From contig NZ_CP084874.1 of the NCBI RefSeq assembly GCF_020526085.1, positions 2,232,001 to 2,296,000 of the forward strand: 64,000 nt of DNA, given 5' to 3'. Origin of the DNA: Klebsiella africana. GTDB lineage: Bacteria > Pseudomonadota > Gammaproteobacteria > Enterobacterales > Enterobacteriaceae. Made by a program: the position numbers and the translations under genes. Positions within the stretch are counted from its first letter, which is position 1; each line of letters opens with the position of its first letter. Below, piece after piece: positions 34,169-43,963 of this stretch. Below the pieces are notes generated by a model. It worked only from the letters and a program-made list of their open reading frames with translations. It was not told the DNA's origin and searched no databases.

Positions 34169-35266
34169 TTACAGAGTCGGATAATCGGTGTAACCTTCCG
34201 CGCCGCCGCCGTAGAAGGATTCCGGGCGTTGCGGGTTCAGCGCCGCTTTTTTCTGCAGTCGGGCCACCAGATCCGGGTTGGCGATGTAATCGCGGCCAAA
34301 GGCTACGGCATCAATCAGCCCTTTGTTAATCAGGTCGTTGGCTTTATCTACCGTGTAGGCGCCAGCGCCAATGATCACCCCCGGGAAGCGGTCGCGGACT
34401 TTCTGACGGAAGGCTTCGCTGTACGGCTTGCCGCCCGCCCAGTCCGGCTCGGACATGTGCAGATAGGCGATACCGCGTTTCGCCAGCTCGCTAATCAGAT
34501 ACAACGCGTCTTCTTCTTCGTTCGGGCCATTATCGACGTTCTGGAAACTACCGATTGGCGACACACGGATACCGATCCGGTCGGCGCTCCACTCTTTGCT
34601 CACGGCGTCGACCACTTCCAGCACCAGACGAGCGCGATTCTCCACGCTGCCGCCGTACTGGTCGGTGCGCTGGTTAGAGGAAGGCGACAGGAACTGGTGC
34701 AGCAGGTAGCCGTGGGCCGAGTGCAGTTCAACCAGATCAAAACCCGCGTCGCGGGCATTGCCGACCGCCTGACGGAAATCGTCGACGATTCCCGGGATCT
34801 CTGCGGTTTCCAGCGCGCGCGGCATAGACGTATCGACGCGAATGGCATGACCATTTTCATCGCGCAGTGAGGTGCGGGTGCCAGCGCTCAGCGCCGACGG
34901 TGCGACCGGGGCAGCGCCGCCAGGCTGCAGGCTGCTATGGGAAATGCGTCCGGTGTGCCAAAGCTGCACGGCGATGTGGCCGTTTTCGGCATGCACGCCG
35001 GCGGTGATTTTCTGCCAGGCGGCAATCTGCTCCGGACTGTGCAAGCCTGGCGCACCGGCATAGCCTTTGGCCTGAGCGGAGATCTGCGTTGCTTCGGTGA
35101 TGATCAGCCCGGAGCTGGCGCGCTGGCGGTAGTATTCACCCATCAGCGGGGTAGGAATATCGCCCGGTTCGATGCTGCGCAGACGCGTCAACGGCGCCAT
35201 AAACACGCGATTAGGTACGGTGACCGCACCGACTTTCAGCGGGCTGAACAATTTTGCTTCCGACAT
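34169..35266 (-). CDS. nemA: N-ethylmaleimide reductase (old yellow enzyme)
   Basis: FMN-dependent ene-reductase of the old yellow enzyme family, 365 residues, reducing maleimides, nitrate esters, nitroaromatics and other electrophiles with NADPH. Family motifs are [10 protein letters not shown] near the N-terminus, [18 protein letters not shown] with the substrate-binding His and Tyr (about 178-195), and [12 protein letters not shown]. It follows nemR by 53 bases, and a NemR-like palindrome lies in that gap. Confidence 0.97.
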   Translation of the reverse strand: MSEAKLFSPLKVGAVTVPNRVFMAPLTRLRSIEPGDIPTPLMGEYYRQRASSGLIITEATQISAQAKGYAGAPGLHSPEQIAAWQKITAGVHAENGHIAVQLWHTGRISHSSLQPGGAAPVAPSALSAGTRTSLRDENGHAIRVDTSMPRALETAEIPGIVDDFRQAVGNARDAGFDLVELHSAHGYLLHQFLSPSSNQRTDQYGGSVENRARLVLEVVDAVSKEWSADRIGIRVSPIGSFQNVDNGPNEEEDALYLISELAKRGIAYLHMSEPDWAGGKPYSEAFRQKVRDRFPGVIIGAGAYTVDKANDLINKGLIDAVAFGRDYIANPDLVARLQKKAALNPQRPESFYGGGAEGYTDYPTL

Positions 35267-35279
35267 AGTGACTCCTGAG

Positions 35280-35294
35280 TAGACCGGTCGTCTA
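35280..35294. promoter_or_regulatory. second NemR-like palindrome upstream of nemA
   Basis: TAGAC-CGGTC-GTCTA, a perfect dyad whose arms share the TAGAC/GTCTA ends of the NemR box, 14 bases ahead of the nemA start. It may let NemR also control nemA internally. Confidence 0.45.
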
Positions 35295-35319
35295 GTAACT
35301 GATGAAATAAAAACGCCTG

Positions 35320-35919
35320 TTATGCCGCAGGCGCCGCAATAATCTGTTTGGCGTGTGCAAGGGCGCTTTCCAGCGGCGTTGCGCTACGCGTAATTTTGGC
35401 CTGCAGGTTGGCGCCAAGCCACAGGGAATACAGTACCTGAGACAGGGTCATGGCCTCACCGTCGAATGCCAAACTGCCTTCCTTGCGGCCTTTCTCCAGC
35501 GCGTCGCCCAGCAGGGCGATAATCTGGCTGGCGCCGCGATCCATGGCGGCGCGCATATCTTCCGACAGATCGCACACCTCCGCCGATAGCTTGACGGTAA
35601 GACACCCGCTAATAATCCCCTGCTGGCAGAACTGGTTCAGCGTGTGCTGATAATAAGCCAGCAGACGGTCGCGATAGTTGCCGTCGCCATGATCGAAGTG
35701 ATCGACCAGGCGCTGCAGATAGCCGGTGTAGTGATGCTCAAGCAGCGCGACGCCGAAGGCTTCCTTAGAGCGAAAGTAGTGGTAGAAAGAGCCCTTGGGC
35801 ACTTCCGCCGTCTTCAGAAGTTCGCTCAAGCCCATTCCGGTAAAACCGCGATGCATGCAGAGCTGCTCGCCAGTGACCAGGATATGTTCTCGGGTATCGC
35901 ATTCGCTGTGTCTGTTCAT
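35320..35919 (-). CDS. nemR: TetR-family electrophile-sensing repressor NemR
   Basis: TetR-type repressor of nemRA-gloA, 199 residues from the ATG at 35919 as in E. coli (a frame to 35928 also exists). The helix-turn-helix is [20 protein letters not shown]. The redox cysteine corresponding to Cys106 is in [12 protein letters not shown], and the lysine that forms the hypochlorite-induced Cys-Lys bond is in [12 protein letters not shown], so bleach and quinone sensing are probably kept. Confidence 0.96.
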   Translation of the reverse strand: MNRHSECDTREHILVTGEQLCMHRGFTGMGLSELLKTAEVPKGSFYHYFRSKEAFGVALLEHHYTGYLQRLVDHFDHGDGNYRDRLLAYYQHTLNQFCQQGIISGCLTVKLSAEVCDLSEDMRAAMDRGASQIIALLGDALEKGRKEGSLAFDGEAMTLSQVLYSLWLGANLQAKITRSATPLESALAHAKQIIAAPAA

Positions 35920-35933
35920 GGTGCACACTGTAG

Positions 35934-35949
35934 TAGACCGATTGGTCTA
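35934..35949. promoter_or_regulatory. NemR operator
   Basis: TAGACC-GATT-GGTCTA, a perfect dyad matching the known NemR box, 15 bases upstream of the nemR start. Binding here would repress the nemRA-gloA operon; the divergent ydhL gene starts over 110 bases away. Confidence 0.88.
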
Positions 35950-36061
35950 ATGCAAGCCCTTGCAGAAAAATGTTCGCTGACGCAGCACGGTGTGAACAAA
36001 ATTTGCGTCGGCGCGGGGAAACGTCTTCAATGAAAGGAGACGAGGGGACAGGAGGCGTGTG

Positions 36062-36301
36062 GTGGCAGAGCAGTTAGAGTTTTTCCCGGTGCAGAGCCCG
36101 TGCCGGGGAATATGTCAGACCGACGAGCGCGGCTACTGTCGCGGCTGTTTCCGCAGCCGTGAGGAACGTTTTAACTGGCAAACGATGAGCGATGCGCAGA
36201 AACAGGAGGTGTTGCGTCTCTGCCGCCAACGGCTGCTGCGCAAAATACGCGCGAACAAGCCGGAACCGGGGGAAGAACCGCAGCAACCCTCACTGTTTTA
36301 A
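36062..36301 (+). CDS. ydhL: DUF1289 protein YdhL
   Basis: Small cysteine-rich protein of 79 residues with the DUF1289 motif SPCRGICQTDERGYCRGCFR (four Cys, probably a metal site). A GTG start at 36062 with GGAGG six bases upstream gives exactly the E. coli length; an in-frame GTG three bases earlier is possible. Function unknown. It lies divergent from nemR and just ahead of ydhF. Confidence 0.9.
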   Translation: MAEQLEFFPVQSPCRGICQTDERGYCRGCFRSREERFNWQTMSDAQKQEVLRLCRQRLLRKIRANKPEPGEEPQQPSLF

Positions 36302-36349
36302 ACCAAAAAGTACGTATACTCAGAGCACTTTTTTATTGAGGAAGCGGTT

Positions 36350-37246
36350 ATGGTTCAGCGTATTGCTATGGCTCCCCAGGGGCCGGAATTTTCACGTTTT
36401 GTGATGGGCTACTGGCGTCTGATGGACTGGAAAATGTCGCCTGGCGAGCTGGTCAGCTTTATTGAACAACATCTCGATTTAGGCGTGACCACTGTCGATC
36501 ACGCCGATATTTATGGCGATTACCAGTGCGAATCCGCCTTTGGCGAAGCGTTGAAGCTGGCACCGCATCTGCGTAGCCGGATGGAAATTGTCAGCAAATG
36601 CGGCATCGCCACCCGGGCGCGTGCCGAAAACACCATCGGCCACTATATTACCGATCGGGACCACATTGTGCTCAGCGCTGAGCAATCACTGCGTAATCTG
36701 GCGACGGACCATCTCGACTTGCTGCTGATCCACCGGCCAGACCCACTGATGGACGCCGACGAGGTAGCCGAAGCTTTTCTCGCGCTGCATCACAGCGGTA
36801 AAGTGCGCCATTTTGGCGTATCGAACTTTACCCCTGCCCAGTTCACCTTGCTGCAGTCACGTCTGCCGTTTACCCTCGCCACCAACCAGGTCGAAATTTC
36901 ACCGGTGCATCAGCCGCTGCTGCTCGACGGTACTCTCGATCAGCTGCAGCAACTGCGTATTCGTCCGATGGCGTGGTCTTGTCTTGGCGGTGGTCGCCTG
37001 TTTAACGAAGAGGGCTTCCAGGCGCTGCGCGATGAGCTGGCGCAGGTGGCACACGAGCTCAACGCCGACAGCATCGAACAGGTGGTTTATGCCTGGGTGC
37101 TGCGTCTGCCGTCGCAGCCGTTGCCGATTATAGGCTCGGGCAAAATCGAGCGCGTTCGCTCGGCGATTGTGGCTGAAAAACTCAGCATGACCCGTCAGCA
37201 ATGGTTCCGCATCCGTAAAGCCGCGCTCGGTTACGACGTCCCGTAA
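36350..37246 (+). CDS. ydhF: aldo/keto reductase YdhF
   Basis: NADPH-dependent aldo/keto reductase, 298 residues, the E. coli length. The catalytic Asp-Tyr region is TTVDHADIYGDYQCESAFGE, and the NADP phosphate-binding end is PIIGSGKIERVRSAI. The Lys of the tetrad is near VSKCGI. Natural substrate unknown. GAGGAAG precedes the ATG. It lies between ydhL and sodC on the same strand. Confidence 0.95.
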   Translation: MVQRIAMAPQGPEFSRFVMGYWRLMDWKMSPGELVSFIEQHLDLGVTTVDHADIYGDYQCESAFGEALKLAPHLRSRMEIVSKCGIATRARAENTIGHYITDRDHIVLSAEQSLRNLATDHLDLLLIHRPDPLMDADEVAEAFLALHHSGKVRHFGVSNFTPAQFTLLQSRLPFTLATNQVEISPVHQPLLLDGTLDQLQQLRIRPMAWSCLGGGRLFNEEGFQALRDELAQVAHELNADSIEQVVYAWVLRLPSQPLPIIGSGKIERVRSAIVAEKLSMTRQQWFRIRKAALGYDVP

Positions 37247-37314
37247 CGAGCATTTGCCTCCGGAAAGGCGTTCCTGGTTTACACTTAACAGGGAGACAGC
37301 CATCCGGAGGTGTT

Positions 37315-37836
37315 ATGCAACGATGTATTCTCGCGATCTTATCCCTCGCATTTTGCGCTGGCGCACAGGCCGTCAGTGAAGATGTTCAACTTAATCTCGT
37401 GACCCCTCAGGGCGTCGGTCAGTCCATCGGCAGTGTAAAAATCACCGAAACCGATCGCGGCCTCGAGTTTGCCCCCGAACTGCGGGCATTACCGCCAGGC
37501 AAGCACGGCTTTCATATTCATGCCGAAGGCAGCTGCCAGCCGGCGATGAAAGAAGGCAAAGCGATGGCCGCCGGGGCGGCGGGCGGACATTATGATCCGC
37601 AACATACCGGGAAACACGAAGGGCCGCTGGGCACCGGGCATCTCGGCGATCTGCCACTGCTGGTGGTCAACGACGCGGGCGTGGCCGACCAGCCAATTAT
37701 TGCCCCACGTCTGAAAACGCTGGCGGAGGTGAAGGGTAAAGCGCTGATGGTCCACGTAGGCGGTGATAATATGGCCGACAACCCGCAGCCGCTGGGGGGC
37801 GGCGGCGAACGGTTTGCCTGTGGAGTCATTAAGTAG
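37315..37836 (+). CDS. sodC: periplasmic Cu,Zn superoxide dismutase
   Basis: Monomeric periplasmic Cu,Zn-SOD of 173 residues with a signal peptide (about 19 residues, FCAGAQA). Metal ligands appear in [16 protein letters not shown] and [18 protein letters not shown], and the active-site Arg is near the end in [10 protein letters not shown]; the two Cys of the conserved disulfide are present. In E. coli it is a stationary-phase gene. Its end overlaps convergent ydhK by eight bases. Confidence 0.97.
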   Translation: MQRCILAILSLAFCAGAQAVSEDVQLNLVTPQGVGQSIGSVKITETDRGLEFAPELRALPPGKHGFHIHAEGSCQPAMKEGKAMAAGAAGGHYDPQHTGKHEGPLGTGHLGDLPLLVVNDAGVADQPIIAPRLKTLAEVKGKALMVHVGGDNMADNPQPLGGGGERFACGVIK

Positions 37837-39853
37837 TTTTTTCGCCAATCGTGCCGGCGATCGGGGCCTGTTCCAGCTGCGACAGCGCGCAATAGAGCCG
37901 CCAGATTGCGGCGGCCAGTTCCCGGGCTGCCGGCTGATGGTGGTGGTTCAGGGCGTCGCAGATCCGTAACAGCTCCTGCAGAGTAGAAACCAGCGGTCGT
38001 TGCTGTACACCACGCTCGCTCATCACATCGCGCAACAGGTTAATACACAGATCGCGCACCTGGGTGAGGGGATCCGAGCGGGTTTCCCATTCACGTAGCT
38101 GCCAGACGACGTGCGAGCAGTTAAGCAGCACGACGCCCCAACGCAGCAGCCAGCGCCGGGCCAGGGCATCCTTACTTTGACTGAGCTGGCTGACATGGTG
38201 ATAGACCAGCGATTCAAATTCATGCTCACTGTGCTGAGGATGACGGCTAAGCTGATCGACAAAGTGACGCCGTAACGCCCTGATATGGCGTCGCCCTTTG
38301 CGGGCGTCCGAGCCCGGACTCAGCACCGCAAAGGCCAGCCAGGCAAAGCCTACTCCGACAATCTTGCTCAAATTATCATTAAAAAAGGCCGCATAATCGT
38401 ATACCGGCGGGTTGGTGACGGCGATAAACGAGCCCATAAAGACGATAAGCTGCCCCCACAGGCCGGCGTATTTGGGCCACTGTAGTTTGAGTAACTGCAT
38501 GGTGGTCAGGAGCGGGAACAGAAACAGCAGAAACTGCCACAGGTCGGTTATCTGTACCATCAGGCCGAACTTCACCACAAAACTGAACAGCGACAGCAGC
38601 ACCAGGGTCTGCATCAGCAGCGTCAGCGAGCGAAACGGCGAGGCGGATACGGAGTAAAGCACGCAGCAGATGGAGGCCAGGGTCAGGGCCGCCGCGCAGC
38701 TGGTCCATTGGGTGCTGATCCCCCACGCGCCAATCGCTACCAGTGCGCAAAAGGTACGGATGCCGTTGAGCAAGGCTTCAGCCTGGTCGGTATGACGGGC
38801 CAGTGCGGGGGCTGAGGGCACATTAAACTCAGTGATGGCCGACGCATTTTCCACCCTATGTATCCAGCGACTACCCTCCAGATAAATGCGGCAGAAATAG
38901 CGCAACCGCGCCCAGAAGGCGATATGTCGGTAATCTGCGCCCGGCGGCGGCGCCAGCGGCGCCAGGATCCGTGCGACGTGATAACTGTCGGCGCGAGGGG
39001 TTGCCAGTTCAGCGAGTAGCGACTCCAGTACTTCACGAGTGTTCGCCGGTGCGTCCGGCCAGTTCAGCAGCATGCGCCGCAGGCTGGAGATGACGCTGGT
39101 CATTCTGAGTTGCTGATGTAGCAGGTAGTTCAGCAGAGGGTTCTGCCGCCGGAAGCGGTAGTGGCTCCAGAAGGCCTGGATCCGCAACAGATTCATCGTG
39201 AGGATCTGGCCGATTACGCTTTCGTGGGCGGTGCGAATAGCATCCGTCGTCTCTGGCACCCACAGCAGGCTGGCATGCTCCAGCAGCCGGGCGTGCATGG
39301 TTTTCAGGGCTGTCAGCAGGTTGCTGCCGTCGGAGGTGCTTGGCAGGATCATCATCATGAGTCCGCCGCAGAGGATCCCGACGATGACTTCGCAAACGCG
39401 CGACTGGGCGATAACCCAAAGTTCGTAGCTGTCGCTGATGTTAATCACCGGAAAGGCGATGATGGCGCAGGTATAGCCCGCCAGCTGAAAGGCATAGGCG
39501 ACATTGTTGGTGAACAGGGCACAGGCCCAGGTGCACAGCGCCAGCCAGCCGGAGATACTCAACAGAAATAGCCAGGGATCGTTGAGGGTATGGCCCGCCA
39601 GCAGCAGGGCGGCGCAGGCGCCAAGCAGGCTGCCGGCGATGCGGCCAAAACTCTTACTGATCACACCGCCGACGGTGGGAAAGCTCACCACCGCAGCAGA
39701 CGTCATTGCCCAGTAGGGTTCATCAAGATCCAGCGCGTAGGCAATGCTCAGCGCCAGACACATGGCAATGCCATTGCGCAGTGCGTATCGCCACTGCGGC
39801 CGGGTGGCTTTAACCCAGGGCAGTGTGCGCCACGACAGGGTTTGCAGGTTCAT
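37829..39853 (-). CDS. ydhK: FUSC-family transporter YdhK
   Basis: Large inner-membrane protein (674 residues) of the aromatic-acid exporter/FUSC family related to AaeB. Two membrane halves are visible: an N-terminal block (about 25-180, [20 protein letters not shown]) and a second (about 355-510), separated by a soluble section, plus a C-terminal cytoplasmic domain. It is thought to work with the membrane-fusion protein YdhJ and small YdhI as an efflux system. Its ATG overlaps the ydhJ stop (TAATG). In Salmonella and E. coli SlyA controls the divergent ydhIJK operon. Confidence 0.93.
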   Translation of the reverse strand: MNLQTLSWRTLPWVKATRPQWRYALRNGIAMCLALSIAYALDLDEPYWAMTSAAVVSFPTVGGVISKSFGRIAGSLLGACAALLLAGHTLNDPWLFLLSISGWLALCTWACALFTNNVAYAFQLAGYTCAIIAFPVINISDSYELWVIAQSRVCEVIVGILCGGLMMMILPSTSDGSNLLTALKTMHARLLEHASLLWVPETTDAIRTAHESVIGQILTMNLLRIQAFWSHYRFRRQNPLLNYLLHQQLRMTSVISSLRRMLLNWPDAPANTREVLESLLAELATPRADSYHVARILAPLAPPPGADYRHIAFWARLRYFCRIYLEGSRWIHRVENASAITEFNVPSAPALARHTDQAEALLNGIRTFCALVAIGAWGISTQWTSCAAALTLASICCVLYSVSASPFRSLTLLMQTLVLLSLFSFVVKFGLMVQITDLWQFLLFLFPLLTTMQLLKLQWPKYAGLWGQLIVFMGSFIAVTNPPVYDYAAFFNDNLSKIVGVGFAWLAFAVLSPGSDARKGRRHIRALRRHFVDQLSRHPQHSEHEFESLVYHHVSQLSQSKDALARRWLLRWGVVLLNCSHVVWQLREWETRSDPLTQVRDLCINLLRDVMSERGVQQRPLVSTLQELLRICDALNHHHQPAARELAAAIWRLYCALSQLEQAPIAGTIGEKTT

Positions 39854-40749
39854 TACTGTCCGCCGACCGAGACGGTGCAGGTGGTCCCGGAAACCAGCGT
39901 GACGTCGTCTGGCAGCTTATCGAACGCGATCCGCACCGGGACGCGCTGCGCGAGACGGACCCAGGGGATGTTGGGTTTGATATTGGCCACCAGCCCGGTT
40001 CCCTGTTCCACGCTTTGGTCGACGATCGCGCGACCGATACTGGCGACATGACCCTGCAGCGTTTGCTGATTGCTGTAGAGAATAATTTGCGCCGGATCGC
40101 CGATGCGAATGTGGCGCAGTTTGGTCTCTTCGAAGTAACCCAGCACGTAAAATGAGTGGCTGTCCACTAAAGCAAAGACCGGATGGCCGGTGGTGGCGTA
40201 ATCACCGACCCGGGTGGAAAGGTTGGTCACCCAGCCATCCACCGGCGCTTTGACAACCGTCTGGCTGAGCTGCCACTGCGCATGCTTCAGCGCCGCCTCG
40301 GTGACGCCGACCCCCGCTCTGGCGGCAGCCAGGGTGGTGGTGGCCGTGTTCAGCGCGGTATTGACGTTCTCAAGATCTTCAGCCGAGATAGCATTTTGCG
40401 ACAGGCTTCGGCGACGGCGGGCTTCGCTGGCGGCCTTACTTTGCTCTGCCTGCGCTTTTGCCACCTCGGCTTGCGCTTTCGCCAGCTGTGCCTGGGCGTT
40501 CAGCACCGCGATGCGGTAGGGGGTGTCGTCGATGGTAAACAATACTTCCCCGGCCTTGACCCGTTGGTTATCGGTTACGTTCAACTGCAGAATACTGCCG
40601 GAAACCTGAGGGGTGATCCCAACCTGCTCGGCGCGGACTTTACCGTCGCGGGTCCAGGGGGACTGAGTGTAGAAACTCCATAACAACCATGCGGCAATCA
40701 AGGCGATGGCCGCCACCAACAGCGTTGAGAGATATTTTAATTTTTTCAT
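39853..40749 (-). CDS. ydhJ: HlyD-family membrane fusion protein YdhJ
   Basis: Periplasmic adaptor of 298 residues anchored by one N-terminal helix ([20 protein letters not shown]). Lipoyl-like halves ([20 protein letters not shown] and [20 protein letters not shown]) flank an alpha-helical hairpin rich in Ala/Gln (about 85-150). It should join the FUSC protein YdhK to an outer-membrane channel. The start is the ATG at 40749; an upstream TTG (40770) overlaps ydhI and is less likely. Confidence 0.93.
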   Translation of the reverse strand: MKKLKYLSTLLVAAIALIAAWLLWSFYTQSPWTRDGKVRAEQVGITPQVSGSILQLNVTDNQRVKAGEVLFTIDDTPYRIAVLNAQAQLAKAQAEVAKAQAEQSKAASEARRRRSLSQNAISAEDLENVNTALNTATTTLAAARAGVGVTEAALKHAQWQLSQTVVKAPVDGWVTNLSTRVGDYATTGHPVFALVDSHSFYVLGYFEETKLRHIRIGDPAQIILYSNQQTLQGHVASIGRAIVDQSVEQGTGLVANIKPNIPWVRLAQRVPVRIAFDKLPDDVTLVSGTTCTVSVGGQ

Positions 40750-40759
40750 AGCAGGGAGA

Positions 40760-40996
40760 TCACCAGGCAATCAGTAACACCAGGGCCAGACAGACCGAAA
40801 GCGCGAACAGGGAAAGATCCATTAGCAGTGGGTGCCAGATATCGCCTGCATACATCCAGTCACGCAGCTGGCGATGTAAAAACAACCAGATTAAAAAACC
40901 TAATAAAACCGCTTTGAACAGTGGGGGGAAATAGACGGATGCGCCGAACACCAGGTCCTGCAGCGGCAATCCGGATGTGTTAAGACTCAGTTTCAC
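40760..40996 (-). CDS. ydhI: DUF1656 small membrane protein YdhI
   Basis: A 78-residue inner-membrane protein with two helices ([20 protein letters not shown] and [18 protein letters not shown]), similar to AaeX, which accompanies AaeAB. A GTG start at 40996 gives exactly the E. coli length; AAGGA lies about nine bases upstream, and an in-frame TTG at 41002 is the alternative. First gene of ydhIJK. Confidence 0.9.
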   Translation of the reverse strand: MKLSLNTSGLPLQDLVFGASVYFPPLFKAVLLGFLIWLFLHRQLRDWMYAGDIWHPLLMDLSLFALSVCLALVLLIAW

Positions 40997-41137
40997 AAGC
41001 AAAAATCCTTTGCCATTACAGGGATAACCTCAGGACGTGCTACTCTTTAACAGTGTAAATCATTGTTTTGGTTTTTGTTGAATCAAGTAATTCATTTGTT
41101 TTGATAATTCAAATGCTGCACACTATTCTAAAATCAG

Positions 41138-41158
41138 TATAATAACTTAGCAAGCTAA
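41138..41158. promoter_or_regulatory. SlyA box and slyA -10 element
   Basis: TTAGCAAGCTAA (41147-41158) is the exact SlyA consensus palindrome and follows directly on TATAAT (41138-41143), the likely slyA -10. It sits ten bases before the slyA start and in the region shared with ydhIJK, so SlyA should repress itself and may control the divergent operon. Confidence 0.85.
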
Positions 41159-41168
41159 TTATAAGGAG

Positions 41169-41609
41169 ATGAAATTGGAATCGCCACTTGGTTCTGATCT
41201 GGCACGTTTAGTTCGCGTCTGGCGCGCACTAATCGACCATCGCCTGAAACCTCTGGAGTTAACGCAGACCCACTGGGTCACGCTGCATAACATCCACCAG
41301 CTGCCGCCTGAGCAGTCGCAGATCCAACTGGCGAAAGCCATTGGTATCGAACAACCATCGCTGGTGCGTACGCTCGATCAACTGGAGGAGAAGGGGCTCA
41401 TTTCGCGCCAGACCTGCGCAAGCGATCGGCGGGCCAAACGCATCAAACTGACCGAGAAAGCTGAACCGCTGATCAATGAGATGGAAGAGGTGATAGGCAA
41501 GACGCGCGACGAGATCCTGTCGGGGGTTTCGAAGCAGGAAGTGGAAACGTTGCTCCACTTAATTCGTAAGCTCGAACAAAATATCCTCGATCTCCAGGCA
41601 AAAGATTAA
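41169..41609 (+). CDS. slyA: MarR-family regulator SlyA
   Basis: Winged-helix dimeric regulator of 146 residues. The DNA-binding core is [20 protein letters not shown] followed by the wing [11 protein letters not shown]. SlyA counter-silences H-NS-bound genes and controls envelope and virulence functions in Klebsiella and Salmonella. AAGGAG precedes the start region. It is followed by a strong terminator. Confidence 0.97.
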   Translation: MKLESPLGSDLARLVRVWRALIDHRLKPLELTQTHWVTLHNIHQLPPEQSQIQLAKAIGIEQPSLVRTLDQLEEKGLISRQTCASDRRAKRIKLTEKAEPLINEMEEVIGKTRDEILSGVSKQEVETLLHLIRKLEQNILDLQAKD

Positions 41610-41618
41610 TCTTTTTGC

Positions 41619-41644
41619 GGCCCGGATTGCCCCGGGCCTTTTTT
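41619..41644 (+). terminator. slyA terminator
   Basis: Hairpin GGCCCGG-ATTGCC-CCGGGCC followed by six T (41639-41644). The T-run touches the stop codon of the convergent diguanylate cyclase gene. Confidence 0.9.
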
Positions 41645-43011
41645 CAATTGCCCTGACGGCGCCAGACCACCACCCGATTACGCCCGCTGTTTTTTGCTTC
41701 GTACATCGCCGTATCCGCTCGCTGAACGCACTCCTCCGCGCTCACGCTGCTATCGCGTGTGGTATACACGCCCATACTGATGGTCATTCGCTCCGGCAAA
41801 TGGCTTTGCTCAACGCTGACCGCTATGCGGATGCGTTCGGCGATCGACTGCGCATCTTCTTCACCGGTATTGACCAACAATAAGGCGAACTCTTCCCCGC
41901 CAATCCTTGCGGCGGCGTCGTCAACACGCGAATGGTTCTCCAGTACCGAGGCGGCGAACTGGATCACTTTATCACCCACCACGTGGCCGTAATTATCATT
42001 AATGCGTTTGAAGTGGTCGAGGTCGCTGACCAGCACCGACAGCGGATGCTGGGCATTGACCTTCGAAAGCTGCTGATTGAGGGTGTCGTAGAAGAAGCTG
42101 CGGTTGTAGAGACGAGTTAAAGGATCACGGATCGAGTTCTGATACGAATTGACGTACTTATGGTTCGATTCCCGGTAGAGAATGAAAACATCAACCAGCA
42201 GCACCAGGATGAGGAACAGCGTGCATAGCGTTTCAAAGAAACGGGCCTGGTACCAGGTCTGATCGAGGTCCCCCGTAACGGAGAGAAGCTGATACAGGGT
42301 AAAGAGATAAGCGCTGCAAAAAAAAGCGCCGCTGTACCAAAATATATTGCGCAATTTGCTCAAGCAGATTAATAAAACCAATGTAATAAACCAGATGAAT
42401 ATCAGCACCCAGCCAGTAATACTCTGCCACAGCGGGGTAAAAGTATGGCTGATATCATCGATGAAGTCGACGTTCAACCATGGTGAGTGACTAGAGAAGA
42501 GCCAGGACAAAATAATAATAGTTAAAGAAAATACAATACACGCCGTGAATGTAATTGCGCGAGCGTGCCACGAATGCATCAAGCGCTGGCGGAAAGAGTA
42601 CAAAATTATTGATGACATGAATGATAATGCCATCATTATATTGCGGAAGAAATAATATATAACGGCGTCATTGTGTTTGACTACCGGCGTCGTCATGCAG
42701 GTCCACCAGTTCGGATAGCTGCTGAGGGTACCCAGCATAAGAAGTGCGGAACAGGCGAAGGCGAAAGCAATCGGGGTCAGATACAAGCGACGTTTACTGC
42801 TCCAGTACTTCATACCCATAAAGCAGGCGATAGTAATGTGAAATACCATCAAAAAGCTGGTGAGCAGAGGAAATAATATTGAAGAAGTACTACTGAGACT
42901 GCTATGAAAGAAAGCCGTTAATCCGGCGATGCCTAACCCCGCTAAGATACAAATAAAAATATAAATGATGAGTCGTTTTGTAAGATGATTGGCGGGTGTG
43001 AGCATAAACAA
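41644..43011 (-). CDS. membrane-bound GGDEF diguanylate cyclase
   Basis: Makes cyclic-di-GMP from two GTP. The 455-residue protein has about eight hydrophobic helices in the first 275 residues, a MASE-like membrane sensor, followed by a GGDEF domain (about 290-455). The active motif is RIGGEEF with GGEEF at about 371-375, and RVDD lies five residues before it, matching the RxxD inhibitory site, so product inhibition is expected. GYVVGDK-type and NYGHVVGDK nucleotide contacts are also visible. Base composition is lower in GC than neighbours. The gene is inserted between slyA and slyB, adjacent in E. coli. Stimulus unknown. Confidence 0.93.
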   Translation of the reverse strand: MFMLTPANHLTKRLIIYIFICILAGLGIAGLTAFFHSSLSSTSSILFPLLTSFLMVFHITIACFMGMKYWSSKRRLYLTPIAFAFACSALLMLGTLSSYPNWWTCMTTPVVKHNDAVIYYFFRNIMMALSFMSSIILYSFRQRLMHSWHARAITFTACIVFSLTIIILSWLFSSHSPWLNVDFIDDISHTFTPLWQSITGWVLIFIWFITLVLLICLSKLRNIFWYSGAFFCSAYLFTLYQLLSVTGDLDQTWYQARFFETLCTLFLILVLLVDVFILYRESNHKYVNSYQNSIRDPLTRLYNRSFFYDTLNQQLSKVNAQHPLSVLVSDLDHFKRINDNYGHVVGDKVIQFAASVLENHSRVDDAAARIGGEEFALLLVNTGEEDAQSIAERIRIAVSVEQSHLPERMTISMGVYTTRDSSVSAEECVQRADTAMYEAKNSGRNRVVVWRRQGN

Positions 43012-43192
43012 GATTCCACAACAATAAGCAGCGATATCGACATTCAGGCGTCGAAAATGTTATTACCCGCTGAGAGTAGTGCGCTGAGGAGGGCAAGATA
43101 TTGCGCAGGCGCAATGATTGATGGATTAATTAAATTAATAAGTCTGAGGGCTAATACGAATCTGCTACGTAAAAATAAACGAGGCTGAAAAA

Positions 43193-43221
43193 TACGATGC
43201 GGCGCAACCGGCCGCATCGTA
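43193..43221 (-). terminator. slyB terminator
   Basis: Minus-strand hairpin, eleven-base arms TACGATGCGGC/GCCGCATCGTA with a seven-base loop, followed by ATTTTTC. It begins eight bases after the slyB stop. Confidence 0.85.
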
Positions 43222-43228
43222 AGGGAGA

Positions 43229-43696
43229 TTATCGCGGAGAGACGGTGACCTGGCTGCCGCTTCCGGCAATCGCCACTCGCTGGCCGACAGAGAACGGCGT
43301 GCTGCCTTGTTTCTGCACCACCATAATGGTGTTGCCATCATCCTTGCGGATTTCCAGCTCAACACCCTGCGTTTTATTCATCGCACCCTGTACACCCTGA
43401 CCCGCTACGCCACCTGCGACCGCACCTGCCGCGGTTGCCAGGGAACGACCGGTACCACCGCCGATGGTGTTCCCGAGGAACCCGCCCAGCACAGCACCGC
43501 CAATCGCGCCAATCGCATTGCTGTCATCGCCGCTCTGGATCTGTACGGCGCGCGTATGGACAATCGTACCGTAAGTTACGCTCTGCACCTGTTTGGCTTC
43601 AGATGCGGAATAAACGTCGCCGGACAGGCCGCTGCTGCTGACGCAGCCTGCGAGCGTAAAACCAATCATCGATACAGCCAAAACACGTAAAATCAT
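43229..43696 (-). CDS. slyB: outer-membrane lipoprotein SlyB
   Basis: Lipoprotein of 155 residues. The lipobox is LAGC (Cys at residue 18), followed by a glycine-rich Gly-zipper section (AIGAIGGAVLGGFLGNTIGG) and a C-terminal beta-rich domain. SlyB belongs to the PhoPQ regulon and forms ring-like nanodomains that protect outer-membrane proteins under stress. A PhoP box with matching -10 is visible upstream. Confidence 0.96.
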   Translation of the reverse strand: MILRVLAVSMIGFTLAGCVSSSGLSGDVYSASEAKQVQSVTYGTIVHTRAVQIQSGDDSNAIGAIGGAVLGGFLGNTIGGGTGRSLATAAGAVAGGVAGQGVQGAMNKTQGVELEIRKDDGNTIMVVQKQGSTPFSVGQRVAIAGSGSQVTVSPR

Positions 43697-43802
43697 TTAT
43701 GAATCTCCTGTTCACCGAAGGTGTTCAACTGAACGTCCATACGGTTAATTATATGGTATTTAGTCGTCGGCGGGCATAGGTTCTCCTCAGACTATACAAA
43801 AA

Positions 43803-43837
43803 ATAATAATTAACGGTGCTTCAACCTAAACTAAACA
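43803..43837 (-). promoter_or_regulatory. PhoP box and -10 of slyB
   Basis: Minus strand TGTTTA-N5-GGTTGA (43837-43821) fits the PhoP direct repeat (T/G)GTTTA-N5-(T/G)GTTTA with one mismatch. Twelve bases downstream is TATTAT (43808-43803), the usual box to -10 spacing. This agrees with the known PhoP control of slyB. Confidence 0.78.
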
Positions 43838-43963
43838 CCGCTTCTTTACGATGTTCTCTGAATTGTCGCTCTATTGTTAAAAAGTATTATTACAACATAG
43901 CATTAGCGAGCACTTTATGATGGAGTGAGAGGCATACGAGGGTCATGGAATGAAGGAAAACGT

